42,863 nucleotides of DNA. Source: Candidatus Melainabacteria bacterium. GTDB lineage: Bacteria > Cyanobacteriota > Vampirovibrionia > Obscuribacterales > Obscuribacteraceae. Every line of letters starts with the position of its first letter. Positions within the stretch are counted from its first letter, which is position 1. Below are positions 8,058 through 15,469 of this stretch, one piece after another. The stretch is taken from positions 1-42,863 of the forward strand of contig JACRFZ010000103.1 of NCBI GenBank assembly GCA_016212515.1, given 5' to 3'. The notes below the pieces were generated by a model. That model had not been told where the DNA came from. It saw only the letters and a program-made list of their open reading frames with translations, and ran no database searches. The translations under genes were made by a program, and so were the position numbers.

Positions 8058-8906
8058 GTGAAAGCAAGACTAAAAGTGTTTGTTCTCTTGGTCGTGTTTG
8101 CACTGTTGATGGTTGGCTCGACCTGTGATGCCCGTGCTGATTCTCGCGCAAAGGCACTACAAAAGCAGGCTTTGTCTGAGTATCGCAATTCGAAAACAAG
8201 GGACCTGGCTTTAAGACACATAAATGAAGCCCTCAAGCTAGAGCCAGATAGTGCTGAGTTCTGGCAAAATAAAGCTCTTTTCCTCAAGGTATCGGACGAG
8301 GGGGAAACTGCTCTTGCCTGCATAAGACGGTCTATCGAGCTCGATAAGAAAGTTGACTATTCTCATGCCCTGAAGTCGGAAATCTTGATGAGCCTCAATC
8401 GCTCTGACGAGGCCTTGAGAGCCATAAATACTGCCATTAGCCTGAAGTCTCGTCCGGAGTACTCGGTACTCAAAGCGACAATCCTTTCGGTTCAAGGCAA
8501 GCTCGATCTGGCGGAGAAGCAGCTTGATGCAGTGATCAAACTGAACAGCCATGATCGGATTGCACGTGCGCGCAGAGCCAATGTCGCTAAAGCAGCCAGG
8601 CACTGGTCGAAAGCAATTGATGATTATTCCTGGCTCATTAGCGCGGCGCCCGCTAAAAGTGTTTCCTACTACGACAACCTCCTGGATCGAAGCTATGCCT
8701 ACCTGGAGCTTAAGCAATACGACAAGGCCCTGGCCGATTGCAAAGCTGGTTTGGCAGGAATGCCCACGGCCAGACAGTTTAATGTCGCCCTGGTGAAGAT
8801 CTACGAGAGATCCGGCAATACTTCGGAGGCCAGACGCGCCAGGCAGGCGCTAGAATCGGTCGATGACGACCTGAAGCCTCCAAAGTCTTACAGATTCAAG
8901 GATTGA
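8058..8906 (+). CDS. Secreted TPR-repeat protein
   Basis: 282 aa. A hydrophobic stretch at about 6-20 followed by CDARADS looks like a signal peptide cut near residue 28 (A-x-A type); the Cys just before is not in a clear lipobox. The rest is tetratricopeptide repeats: paired helices with typical A-x-x-x-L-x-x-x-P-x-x-x-x-x-x-x-N/K spacing (INEALKLEPDSAEFWQNKA, IRRSIELDKKVDYSHAL, and so on, about six repeats to residue 265). It probably mediates protein-protein contact outside the cytoplasmic membrane. The GTG start is chosen for the signal peptide and the GGTGAG upstream. The 91 bases between it and the CheW gene show no gene. No more specific function can be assigned. Confidence 0.75.
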   Translation: MKARLKVFVLLVVFALLMVGSTCDARADSRAKALQKQALSEYRNSKTRDLALRHINEALKLEPDSAEFWQNKALFLKVSDEGETALACIRRSIELDKKVDYSHALKSEILMSLNRSDEALRAINTAISLKSRPEYSVLKATILSVQGKLDLAEKQLDAVIKLNSHDRIARARRANVAKAARHWSKAIDDYSWLISAAPAKSVSYYDNLLDRSYAYLELKQYDKALADCKAGLAGMPTARQFNVALVKIYERSGNTSEARRARQALESVDDDLKPPKSYRFKD

Positions 8907-8930
8907 GTCTGCGCGGCAGCATGCACTTGC

Positions 8931-9036
8931 CGCTTCCAGCAGCGAGAAATATTAAATCTGTTTTTGGGGTATATAGAAGAGCGGCAGTTTACGCTGCCCC
9001 AGGACAATTATCGATATTCGCTTTCTGCTGGAAGCG
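8931..9036 (+). promoter_or_regulatory. Long-range inverted repeat in the leader of the protease gene
   Basis: The 142-base gap before the protease gene holds perfect 12-base inverted arms, CGCTTCCAGCAG at 8931-8942 and CTGCTGGAAGCG at 9025-9036. Between them are smaller nested pairs: TGGGG 8965-8969 with CCCCA 8997-9001, and GGCAG 8983-8987 with CTGCC 8994-8998, which partly compete. The right arm ends only a few bases before the SD (GGAGG around 9039), so folding could affect translation of the gene at 9049. No T-tract follows, so it is not a simple terminator. It could also be a chance or decayed repeat. Confidence 0.45.
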
Positions 9037-9048
9037 TTTGGAGGCTCT

Positions 9049-10086
9049 ATGGCAGGTACTGACAGTGCGGCAGATAAAGGAGACGGTAAAAAGGTCTCCC
9101 TGGTGGGCGATACCCAGGTTGGGGGTAGCAATCAGCCGGAACCTGATGTCTTTGGCCGCTTCGTTCAGCAGATCAATACCCCGCCCCCGGATTGCAGCAG
9201 CATTTATTCCAAGCCTCAGAACGCTCGGACTGTCTCCGCCCTCGAATTCGACTCTTGCTATCACGGACAGACCATGCCCAGTAGCGGCCGTTCAAGAGAA
9301 CTTGCTACCCCTGTCATGCAGCCCGGCAAAGACGGCGTTCCCAAACCTGTTATGGAGCGGATCACCACCGAGGGCGTGACCATGGATAGTCGCCGCCTCG
9401 ATGTCTTTATGCATGCCTTACCATCAGTACGACCGGTTTCCTTTCAAGACGGTAAAAGTAAGATCGGGGGCACCGCTGCCATCATCAGTGAAGATGGTCT
9501 GATGGTGACAAACAAGCATGTGGTGGAGGATACGAAGGGCAAGGTGGTGGATAGGGTCAATCTCACCATTATCAATGCCGCCGGCGTTGAAGAGCCGCGC
9601 ACGGCAAAAGTGGTGAAAGTGGAAGGCAAACAAGACCTGGCTCTTTTGCAAATTGAACCTAAGCCCGGCACTACTTCGGAGAAATTTCCAGCCTTGCCCC
9701 TCAGTAAAGTAACGAGTTGGCGCGAACGAGAACCCCTGGTTGAAATGGGAAATGCCAATGGGGAAGGCAAGATCAGCATGGCCAAAGCCAGATATGCGGA
9801 CATGGTGACACAGAGCAATATTCCGTTTGACAAGCAGCCCCCTGAAGTTCGCCAGGGTAGAACTATGTATAAACTTGAATCCACAGTACCCCATGGATAC
9901 TCTGGCGGCGTCGTGCTCAGTGTGCCTGGTTCGGAGCGCCGGGATGGGAAAATTCATAGAACCGGTACTTCAGCCATTCGAGCCATCACCGATTACAGCG
10001 ATACAGATAAGACCGCCTACGTGATTCCGGCCGCCAGGGTGCAAGAGCTAGTGGATGAGTATCGCAAGCAGCAGAGCAAAAAGTAG
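9049..10086 (+). CDS. Trypsin-like serine protease without signal peptide
   Basis: 345 aa. Residues 1-125 are polar and proline-containing with no signal peptide or membrane helix. A trypsin fold (HtrA-like chymotrypsin clan) covers about 135-335: GGTAAIISEDGLMVTNKHVV places the catalytic His at 157, QDLALLQ gives Asp196, and HGYSGGVVL gives Ser285. No PDZ domain follows, so this is not a full DegP. Catalytic residues all look intact. The start ATG has a strong SD (GGAGG, six bases upstream). Either it works in the cytoplasm or it leaves by a route without a classical signal. Its leader holds a striking inverted repeat (8931-9036). A second trypsin-like protein lies at 33911-35197. The substrate is unknown. 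Confidence 0.8.
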   Translation: MAGTDSAADKGDGKKVSLVGDTQVGGSNQPEPDVFGRFVQQINTPPPDCSSIYSKPQNARTVSALEFDSCYHGQTMPSSGRSRELATPVMQPGKDGVPKPVMERITTEGVTMDSRRLDVFMHALPSVRPVSFQDGKSKIGGTAAIISEDGLMVTNKHVVEDTKGKVVDRVNLTIINAAGVEEPRTAKVVKVEGKQDLALLQIEPKPGTTSEKFPALPLSKVTSWREREPLVEMGNANGEGKISMAKARYADMVTQSNIPFDKQPPEVRQGRTMYKLESTVPHGYSGGVVLSVPGSERRDGKIHRTGTSAIRAITDYSDTDKTAYVIPAARVQELVDEYRKQQSKK

Positions 10087-10157
10087 CAGATAGTCGCCTG
10101 TCTGGGCGTATCTGAAGAGTTGGATAAACTACCAGGGTAGATACTTAGACCAACTCT
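10087..10157 (-). terminator. Two hairpins at a convergent gene end; probable leftward terminator
   Basis: Hairpin A: CAGATA (10087-10092) plus CGCC (10095-10098) pair with GGCG (10105-10108) plus TATCTG (10109-10114). Read leftward it is followed by CTACTTTTT, a modest T-tract suitable for ending the minus-strand gene whose stop is at 10129. Hairpin B: AGAGTTGG (10116-10123) with CCAACTCT (10150-10157) and inner CTACC/GGTAG, spanning that stop codon. The rightward side lacks a T-tract. Confidence 0.45.
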
Positions 10158-10590
10158 TGCTGTTTGTGGGGGAGTGCTCTTGCTGGCCTTGATGAAGTTT
10201 ACTCTTCTCCGCTTCAAGCTTATGCTGCGGCTCTCTCGGGGCTGCTGATGCATCAAACCTTCGCTCTTTTTCTCGTTTAGATTGAAGATGCATTTCCTGG
10301 TCGTGCTTTTGCATTCTGTTGCTCTCTGCTATGGATTCTTCTATCACCTGTAAGATGAAATCATCATAGCTTCTAATCTTCGCTCCGGAGCCCGGGGGCT
10401 GGTCGGAAGCACGATTCTGCTCCGGCTTCGTTTCAGGCTCTGGTTTAGATGGATCAACCTGGCTCTGGCGGTCGGTGCTGTCATTGGAGCGCAGACGTCT
10501 TGCCAGTTCGTCTTCTTGCAATACCTTATCACCGTCAAAAAAATTATCAGGTGGTTTTCCCTGCTCTATTTCATTGCTATAGTAGCCCAT
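10129..10590 (-). CDS. Small charged hypothetical protein
   Basis: 153 aa, not recognised. It is hydrophilic and rich in Gln, Glu, Lys, Ser and Pro, with a disordered Pro/Glu/Lys segment (PSKPEPETKPEQNR) and a likely amphipathic helix (SYDDFILQVIEESIAES) followed by charged helix-forming sequence. No signal peptide or membrane segment. The start at 10590 is set by an excellent SD (GAGGAG at 10599-10604, eight bases upstream); an earlier in-frame start 14 codons upstream lacks one. It may be co-transcribed with the membrane protein gene just upstream on the same strand. No function can be inferred. Confidence 0.6.
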   Translation of the reverse strand: MGYYSNEIEQGKPPDNFFDGDKVLQEDELARRLRSNDSTDRQSQVDPSKPEPETKPEQNRASDQPPGSGAKIRSYDDFILQVIEESIAESNRMQKHDQEMHLQSKREKERRFDASAAPREPQHKLEAEKSKLHQGQQEHSPTNSKSWSKYLPW

Positions 10591-10654
10591 TTGCTTAACT
10601 CCTCGGGCGTTCCAACTTATAGCTTCACCCATGAAAGTCTTGTGAATATCCCCA

Positions 10655-11374
10655 TCATTGAGGCAGTTGACGCTTGCGCTCGTTCAACTCACGGTTAATC
10701 AGCTGCAGGTTATGTCGTTGCATGATGCCGGCGGCAAGTTCCCGGGCCTGCTCTAGTTGATATGTTGAAAGTCCGTCCAGATCCCTGCTCTCCAGGTCTG
10801 GTTTGAGCACGGTCTGGATTTCCTGCTCGATTCTGGCGGTGAGACCGGAAGCTCTGCCAATTAGAAGCAGGAGCGCTGGTAAAAACATTGCCGGGGTGAT
10901 CCTGAGAAAGAACGTATCTATTGCCTTCGGTCCGGCGCAAAGAATGCCTGAGGCCAGACAGGTGCCAAGGTAAAAAGTAAAGTATTCCATCAGTCGGTAT
11001 CTACTTAGCCATGGAATTCCCACTGTGGGTGGTTCGCTGAGGCAGAGTGGGCAGCTGGTCTGAGAATATAAGCCGATCAGATCTAAAAGTTCCCTGATGC
11101 ACCAGCCAAGCCCAAGAAGCAAGACCAGCAAAATAAGCAAATCTGACGAAACAGAGCCACTGTATGTCATTTGCGGATTAACCAGACTGATAAGACCGCA
11201 AGCAAAACCGAGAAGTGAGAAAAGCAATAAGTACCTGGTCAATTTCAAGCTGCTTACTTCCGGGTGAAAGATCAGGCAGTGCTTTAGAGTGACAAACAGG
11301 TGGTAGAACTTTTCTTGCCGCGACATTTGGTCATCATCCACTTGTTTCAAGCTTAGTGTCTGCCTGTTAACCAT
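10655..11374 (-). CDS. Hypothetical membrane protein with one CxxC motif
   Basis: 239 aa, not recognised. Four hydrophobic segments are visible, roughly at 45-68, 78-98, 130-147 and 158-172. Between the second and third lies TSCPLCLSEPP, a lone CxxC in a loop. The C-terminal 65 residues are soluble and helical (TARIEQEIQTVLKP, then LSTYQLEQARELAAGIMQRHN). The start is uncertain: the ATG at 11374 has no clear SD, and the internal ATG at 11326 (MSRQEKFY) is possible. A shared transcript with the downstream small protein (10129-10590) is likely. It could be a sensor or assembly factor, but that would be speculation. Confidence 0.55.
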   Translation of the reverse strand: MVNRQTLSLKQVDDDQMSRQEKFYHLFVTLKHCLIFHPEVSSLKLTRYLLLFSLLGFACGLISLVNPQMTYSGSVSSDLLILLVLLLGLGWCIRELLDLIGLYSQTSCPLCLSEPPTVGIPWLSRYRLMEYFTFYLGTCLASGILCAGPKAIDTFFLRITPAMFLPALLLLIGRASGLTARIEQEIQTVLKPDLESRDLDGLSTYQLEQARELAAGIMQRHNLQLINRELNERKRQLPQ

Positions 11375-11873
11375 TTTCCATGCGGGCGGTTGGAACTGTC
11401 AATTTTGTTCCTGCATTGAGGGTCAATGGCATTCCATGAGCGGCGTGCAGACCAACGAGTTTATGGAGTCTACCAGCGGGCTGTCTTGCGCGGCAGGTTG
11501 TTTTCTCATGGTCTGCGACCCTTACTGGCTGCAAGTACACAAGGTTCTCCCTGGCCCGGAGAATTGTAGCTCTTGCGTGTGTTGTCTTTACTGGATGGAC
11601 GGCAGGTTCAGGCGGTAATAATGGCTTTGGCTCTTGTATTTGCGTCCGTGTGTCTGGGGCGGGTTGTGCGAACTGCAGTAACTTCCACCTTTCGAATTCG
11701 CAAATCAATCTGGAATATGGGTTGGTGCTCGGCTCCAGGCTTCCTCTTCCTTTTGTCTTTCGTGGTTTCTATGCCAAATCGGGAGCCTTCCGGTTTTACT
11801 CTTCAGTGCCGGGCAGGCAGCTAGAGCAAACGGTGCCGTTCACGACAGGCAATTCAGCGGCTCCAATTAGAAT
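11375..11873. other. About 500 bases without a supportable gene
   Basis: Open frames here are short, lack SD sites, mostly start with TTG, and encode Arg/Pro-rich or compositionally odd peptides unlike their neighbours. One minus-strand frame (11367-11708) overlaps the next gene's start by eight bases, which would suit translational coupling, but its protein sequence is unconvincing. I see no tRNA-like, repeat or strong promoter structure. It may be a decayed gene, a long leader of the membrane protein gene, or an unrecognised RNA. Confidence 0.4.
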
Positions 11874-12521
11874 TTAGCCGAGCCTATCCGAAGTACCGCC
11901 GGCCCAGGCGAAGCTAGTGCCGCCCTGACCATAGAAGCCCTGTGCGGCGGCCACTCTGGCGGGCATATTGGGTTTGCCGGCTGCTTCGAATTTGCGTTCG
12001 AAGACATTTGTGGCTTGTTCGACGGTGTGGGTCTGCATGAGGGCTTTGAGGGCGCCTTTGTGTGTGGTCTGCAATTCATGCCAGGCAAAGTTGAGTTGGG
12101 TATTGAGGTCGTCGGCAGGCATTCCATGTTCGGCAGCGTACTTGAAGAGGTCGCGTTTCCTTGAGCCTTCCCACTGGGCGATGCCGAAACCTGGACCGCC
12201 GCCATGTTGCCGCTGACCGGGATCGAATCCCGGTGCTTCTACCTGAAAGTTGCCCATGATGCCTGCTACCTGTTCTTTTGAAAGACCTTTACTCTCGAAG
12301 AACTGCCTGATTTGTTCCCCATTACTGAGGGAAGCGCTGTCGGCCTTATGACCGGACAATTCCAGACCGGGCAGATGGGCGGCGCTTGAGTCTTTGCCGG
12401 GGCTGAAATGGAAGGCACCGGCTCGCGACCAGGTGTTTTCCACGATGGAGTTTATGCCGTGATTCTGCTCAGGCTGCGCAAAGCCATTGTCGCTTCCGCG
12501 ATGGTAGTTTTCGTATGACAT
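11874..12521 (-). CDS. Phage-tail-lysozyme-like protein (peptidoglycan hydrolase family)
   Basis: 215 aa. Residues 1-60 are polar, with no evident signal peptide. Residues 65-200 match the phage tail lysozyme type: NGEQIRQFFESKGLSKEQVAGIMGNFQVEAPGFDPGQ, with the catalytic-type Glu in NFQVEAPG, then GFGIAQWEGSRK, LNFAWHELQTTHKGAL and VFERKFEAAGKP. The family cleaves peptidoglycan glycan strands. No tail, holin or other phage gene is adjacent, so this looks like a domesticated or self-standing copy, perhaps for cell-wall remodelling or export as an effector. AGGA lies about ten bases before the ATG. The family call is good; role and export route are unknown. Confidence 0.75.
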   Translation of the reverse strand: MSYENYHRGSDNGFAQPEQNHGINSIVENTWSRAGAFHFSPGKDSSAAHLPGLELSGHKADSASLSNGEQIRQFFESKGLSKEQVAGIMGNFQVEAPGFDPGQRQHGGGPGFGIAQWEGSRKRDLFKYAAEHGMPADDLNTQLNFAWHELQTTHKGALKALMQTHTVEQATNVFERKFEAAGKPNMPARVAAAQGFYGQGGTSFAWAGGTSDRLG

Positions 12522-12552
12522 AGTAATGAATTCCTGCTGCCGGATAGAAAAG

Positions 12553-12569
12553 GAACCGCAAGGAGGTTC
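12553..12569 (-). terminator. Weak hairpin downstream of the MCP gene
   Basis: GAACC (12553-12557) and GGTTC (12565-12569) form a five-pair stem with a seven-base loop; read leftward it is followed by CTTTTCT. It lies in the 86-base gap after the MCP stop, where the leftward chemosensory transcript might end. The stem is short, so confidence is low. Confidence 0.3.
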
Positions 12570-12607
12570 GTGCCTTTGAGGCTAAGGCCGGGAGCATAAA
12601 ATCCGCA

Positions 12608-13888
12608 TCAAACCAATTTGTATTTGCTTACCAGAGTTTCAAGCACATCCTGGATGGCCGTCAGACTTTGAGCGGCTTCATCTATCTGTTTGCTGGAATA
12701 GACATGCTGCTTGGTGGCTTCTTGAATGCCCTGCATGGCGGTCACCACCTGGTCTATGCCGGTCAATTGCTCCTGGCTGGCGGCGGCAATCTGTACGGCG
12801 GCACTGGCCGCTTCTGCTACGGAATGAGCCAGGGATTCGATGGAGCGGCCTGCTTCCGCTGATTGCCTGACGGCGGTTTCTACCGTGCGACTGCCTTCTT
12901 CGATGGAGAGAGCGGCCTGGGCTGCTGCTTGCTGGATGTCCGAGAGTATGCGTCTTACTTCTGCCGTGGCCTGCTTGCTCTGGTTGGAGAGGGCTTTCAC
13001 TTCCTGGGCTACCACGGCGAAGCCTTTACCCATTTCACCGGCGCGGGCTGCTTCTATGGAGGCGTTGACGGCAAGCAGGTTGGACTGTTGCGACAGTTCG
13101 TCTACGGAGGCAGTGATTTCGGCGATGGCCTGGCTCTTGTCGGTGAGTGTGGCCATGGAATTGGCAATGGCTCTCATTTGCTCTCGCACTGAGGTCATCT
13201 GATGAATTGTGTCTTCCGAGGCGTTCTTTCCTACCAGGGAAATTTGGGCCGCTTGTTGGGCCAGGTCTGCTACAAAGCGTCCCTTCTGGGTGGCCACCAT
13301 TGTGGTCTGGCGCACTTCTTCCGCTGAAACCGTGGTTTCGGTGACGGTGGCGGCCATCTGACTGCTTGAGGCGGCCGACTGGCTGGTAGAAACGGCTATT
13401 TGCTTGACGGAATTAGTCAGAACGTCAATGGCATCGGTGATCTGGCTCGTATCTTCCCGCAGCTTTATGACCATGGCATCAAAGGCCTGGGTGAGGGAGC
13501 CTATTTCATCTTCATCGCGGGCTTTGGGAATGGGGAAGTTCAACTCACCCTTTCCTACTCTTGCCGCGGCGCTGGTAAGAGTTTGCAGGGGCTCCACCAC
13601 GTGGGAGGCGACGAAGGTTTTTATCTTGTAAGTGGTATAGGCGGTGGTGCCTATCACCAATATATAAGCCACACCCAGGAGGGTGTTGGATTGCTTCAAG
13701 GTGGAGAGGTTGGTGGAGAGTTCCGCCGGCAAACCCAGGTCTGATAAACCGGAAAGCAGTTGGGAAAGTTGCCACCACTGCCAGCCTATGAAGGCTGTCA
13801 GAACCAGAAAGATGATCGATGAGGCAAGCAGAGTGCTGCTGAGTTTGGCCTCCAGGCTTTTACCGTTATCTTGATGCAAGGGCTTCAC
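12608..13888 (-). CDS. Methyl-accepting chemotaxis protein with minimal periplasmic loop
   Basis: 426 aa. Two membrane helices near 19-38 and 70-90 enclose only about 30 residues, so there is almost no periplasmic sensor domain. A HAMP domain follows (about 90-145, with P100 and the E-x-G pair DEDEIGSL), then a cytoplasmic coiled-coil signalling domain whose hairpin tip is canonical (LLAVNASIEAARAGEMGKGF and AVVAQEVKAL at 271-300). There is no C-terminal CheR-binding pentapeptide. Signals may come from the membrane, the HAMP region or a partner protein. GTG start with AGGAG five bases upstream. Last gene of the leftward chemosensory operon; it should array with CheA and CheW and be modified by the linked CheR and CheB. 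Confidence 0.93.
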   Translation of the reverse strand: MKPLHQDNGKSLEAKLSSTLLASSIIFLVLTAFIGWQWWQLSQLLSGLSDLGLPAELSTNLSTLKQSNTLLGVAYILVIGTTAYTTYKIKTFVASHVVEPLQTLTSAAARVGKGELNFPIPKARDEDEIGSLTQAFDAMVIKLREDTSQITDAIDVLTNSVKQIAVSTSQSAASSSQMAATVTETTVSAEEVRQTTMVATQKGRFVADLAQQAAQISLVGKNASEDTIHQMTSVREQMRAIANSMATLTDKSQAIAEITASVDELSQQSNLLAVNASIEAARAGEMGKGFAVVAQEVKALSNQSKQATAEVRRILSDIQQAAAQAALSIEEGSRTVETAVRQSAEAGRSIESLAHSVAEAASAAVQIAAASQEQLTGIDQVVTAMQGIQEATKQHVYSSKQIDEAAQSLTAIQDVLETLVSKYKLV

Positions 13889-13911
13889 GTTTCTCCTGTA
13901 AGCAAAGAGAC

Positions 13912-14373
13912 TTATTGTAAATCTACTATTTGTCGATAGGCCTGGTTAAACAAGCGGATATCTCGAGCAGGCGGTGGTGAGGTTGAGAGCATACTGACGG
14001 CAAGTTCCACCTGGGCGACAAATTTTTCCTCCGATCCCGATTTGAAAACTATACCATCGGCGGTGCTTTCTACTATCTTTTGAGCTTCCTCAAAATTACC
14101 CGGGGTGAGCAGTAAGAGTATTTTCGCTCCACCATGGCTGCCGGTTTGCCGGATCCTCTCCAGCAATTCATAGCCGTCCATGCCCGGCATATTAATATCA
14201 GTGAGAATGAGAATCTCCCCTGGCAGGGTCTCCAGCATGGTCATGGCTTTCTCGCCGGATCTGGCCAGATGCACCTGAAAACCTTTCTTCTCCAGGCAAT
14301 GTTGCATAAAGATAGCCTGGGTGAGGGTGTCTTCCACCAGGAGAATGGTCGGGGCTAAATTGGGATTATCCAC
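13912..14373 (-). CDS. Single-domain response regulator (CheY-like)
   Basis: 153 aa. Receiver domain with acidic pocket VEDTLTQ (E14, D15), phospho-acceptor D59 in LTDINMPGMDGYE, Thr near 87 (LLLLTPG) and Lys in VFKSG near 112; the usual K-P dipeptide is K-S here. About 30 residues follow the domain (STSPPPARDIRLFNQAYR), longer than a plain CheY. The GTG start at 14373 overlaps the cheB stop by eight bases, so translation is probably coupled. It is likely phosphorylated by the CheA of the same operon and may act as output or phosphate sink. No DNA-binding or enzymatic output domain. Confidence 0.9.
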   Translation of the reverse strand: MDNPNLAPTILLVEDTLTQAIFMQHCLEKKGFQVHLARSGEKAMTMLETLPGEILILTDINMPGMDGYELLERIRQTGSHGGAKILLLLTPGNFEEAQKIVESTADGIVFKSGSEEKFVAQVELAVSMLSTSPPPARDIRLFNQAYRQIVDLQ

Positions 14374-15469
14374 GTTTTTCTTCCGCCGTTTTTGTTTTCT
14401 TCAAGACTTTCTTACCGGCAAGGCGCTTCAGCAGTTCTCCTATTTCCTGGGGGTTGAGAACATGGCTGGCTGCTCCCAGGTTGATTGCCTCGCCGGGCAT
14501 GCCATGCACCACCGAACTGGCTTGATCTTGAGCAATGGTGAGGGCGCCGGCCCGGCGCATGGCCAAGAGTTCTTTAGCACCGTCTTTACCCATGCCGGTG
14601 AGGAGTATGCCCAGGGCTCTTGCCCCCAGATTGACTGAGAGGCTCTCGAATAGATAGGATACTGCCGGTCTGTGTCCTGCTATGGGCCCCAAACTGCCGG
14701 AGTATTTCACCTTGAGTTTTTCCGTCAGAGCCAGGTGCTTGCCTTCCTTGCTCAGGTAGAGCGTGCCTGGCAATAATTGCTCGCCCTCTTCCGGTATTGC
14801 CACCTTTAACGGTAGGGTTTGAGAAAGCCATTCCACCATGCCGCCGAGAAAGCCTGGTGCGATATGTTGAATGAGCACCAGGGGCAGTGGAAAGTCTTTA
14901 TTCAGGTTGCTCAAAATTTCTACCACGGCGTTGGGACCGCCTGTGGAAGCACCTATGGCGACGACGCTCAGGTCGTCTGTGCTGGGCAAACTGATGCTCT
15001 TCAAATCGCTGCTTCTATTGCTATCGATAGCCTGGGTTTTTGGCCAGCGGCGCACCACTTTTACCTGGGACATATCCTTTACTGTCTGCTTGAGGCGATT
15101 GGCCGCCGATTGAAAGCCCGCTCCTGTGCCGATTGGTTTGGCTACTGCGGAGAGGGCGCCGGCCTCGATGATTTGAAAGGCTCGCTCTACATCCTGCACC
15201 AGGCAGCTTTCCGAGACTAATACAATAGGAAGCGGTTTGCTTTCCATAATTTTGCGGGTAACATCCAGTCCGTTCATGCCCGGCATATGAATGTCCATGG
15301 TTACCACATCCGGTGCTACGGTTTCTAAGATTTTCAGGGCCTCTTCGCCGGAGCCAGCCACGGCAATTACTTCCAGGGCCGGATCTTGATTGAAAATAGA
15401 AAGAAGTAGCTTTTGTGCGGTGATCGAGTCTTCCACCACCAGTACTTTTGTTTTGCCGTCGTTTTTCAT
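14366..15469 (-). CDS. cheB: CheB protein-glutamate methylesterase
   Basis: 367 aa with the full CheB architecture. Receiver at 8-125 with E13, D14 and phospho-acceptor D59 (VTMDIHMPGMNG), linker, then methylesterase at about 165-360 with triad S175 (AIGASTGGPN), H202 (LIQHIAPGF) and D297 (TGMGKDGAKE). It removes methyl esters from, or deamidates, MCP residues to reset receptor activity, opposing CheR (19572-20876). Its ATG overlaps the CheA stop (ATGA at 15466-15469) and its own stop overlaps the next start. All key residues are intact. Confidence 0.96.
   Translation of the reverse strand: MKNDGKTKVLVVEDSITAQKLLLSIFNQDPALEVIAVAGSGEEALKILETVAPDVVTMDIHMPGMNGLDVTRKIMESKPLPIVLVSESCLVQDVERAFQIIEAGALSAVAKPIGTGAGFQSAANRLKQTVKDMSQVKVVRRWPKTQAIDSNRSSDLKSISLPSTDDLSVVAIGASTGGPNAVVEILSNLNKDFPLPLVLIQHIAPGFLGGMVEWLSQTLPLKVAIPEEGEQLLPGTLYLSKEGKHLALTEKLKVKYSGSLGPIAGHRPAVSYLFESLSVNLGARALGILLTGMGKDGAKELLAMRRAGALTIAQDQASSVVHGMPGEAINLGAASHVLNPQEIGELLKRLAGKKVLKKTKTAEEKRG

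Noticed and set aside
11367..11708. Minus-strand frame of 113 codons overlapping the membrane protein start by eight bases
   Set aside because: TTG start, no SD, Arg/Pro-rich sequence without recognisable structure; the overlap alone is not enough.
11573..11877. Plus-strand frames of 75-83 codons with a hydrophobic stretch
   Set aside because: No SD, poor start codons, and the end runs into the convergent lysozyme gene; likely chance.
12840..13202. Long plus-strand frames opposite the MCP gene
   Set aside because: Mirror frames of a strongly supported MCP with Ala/Ser-rich coding; no SD or motif.
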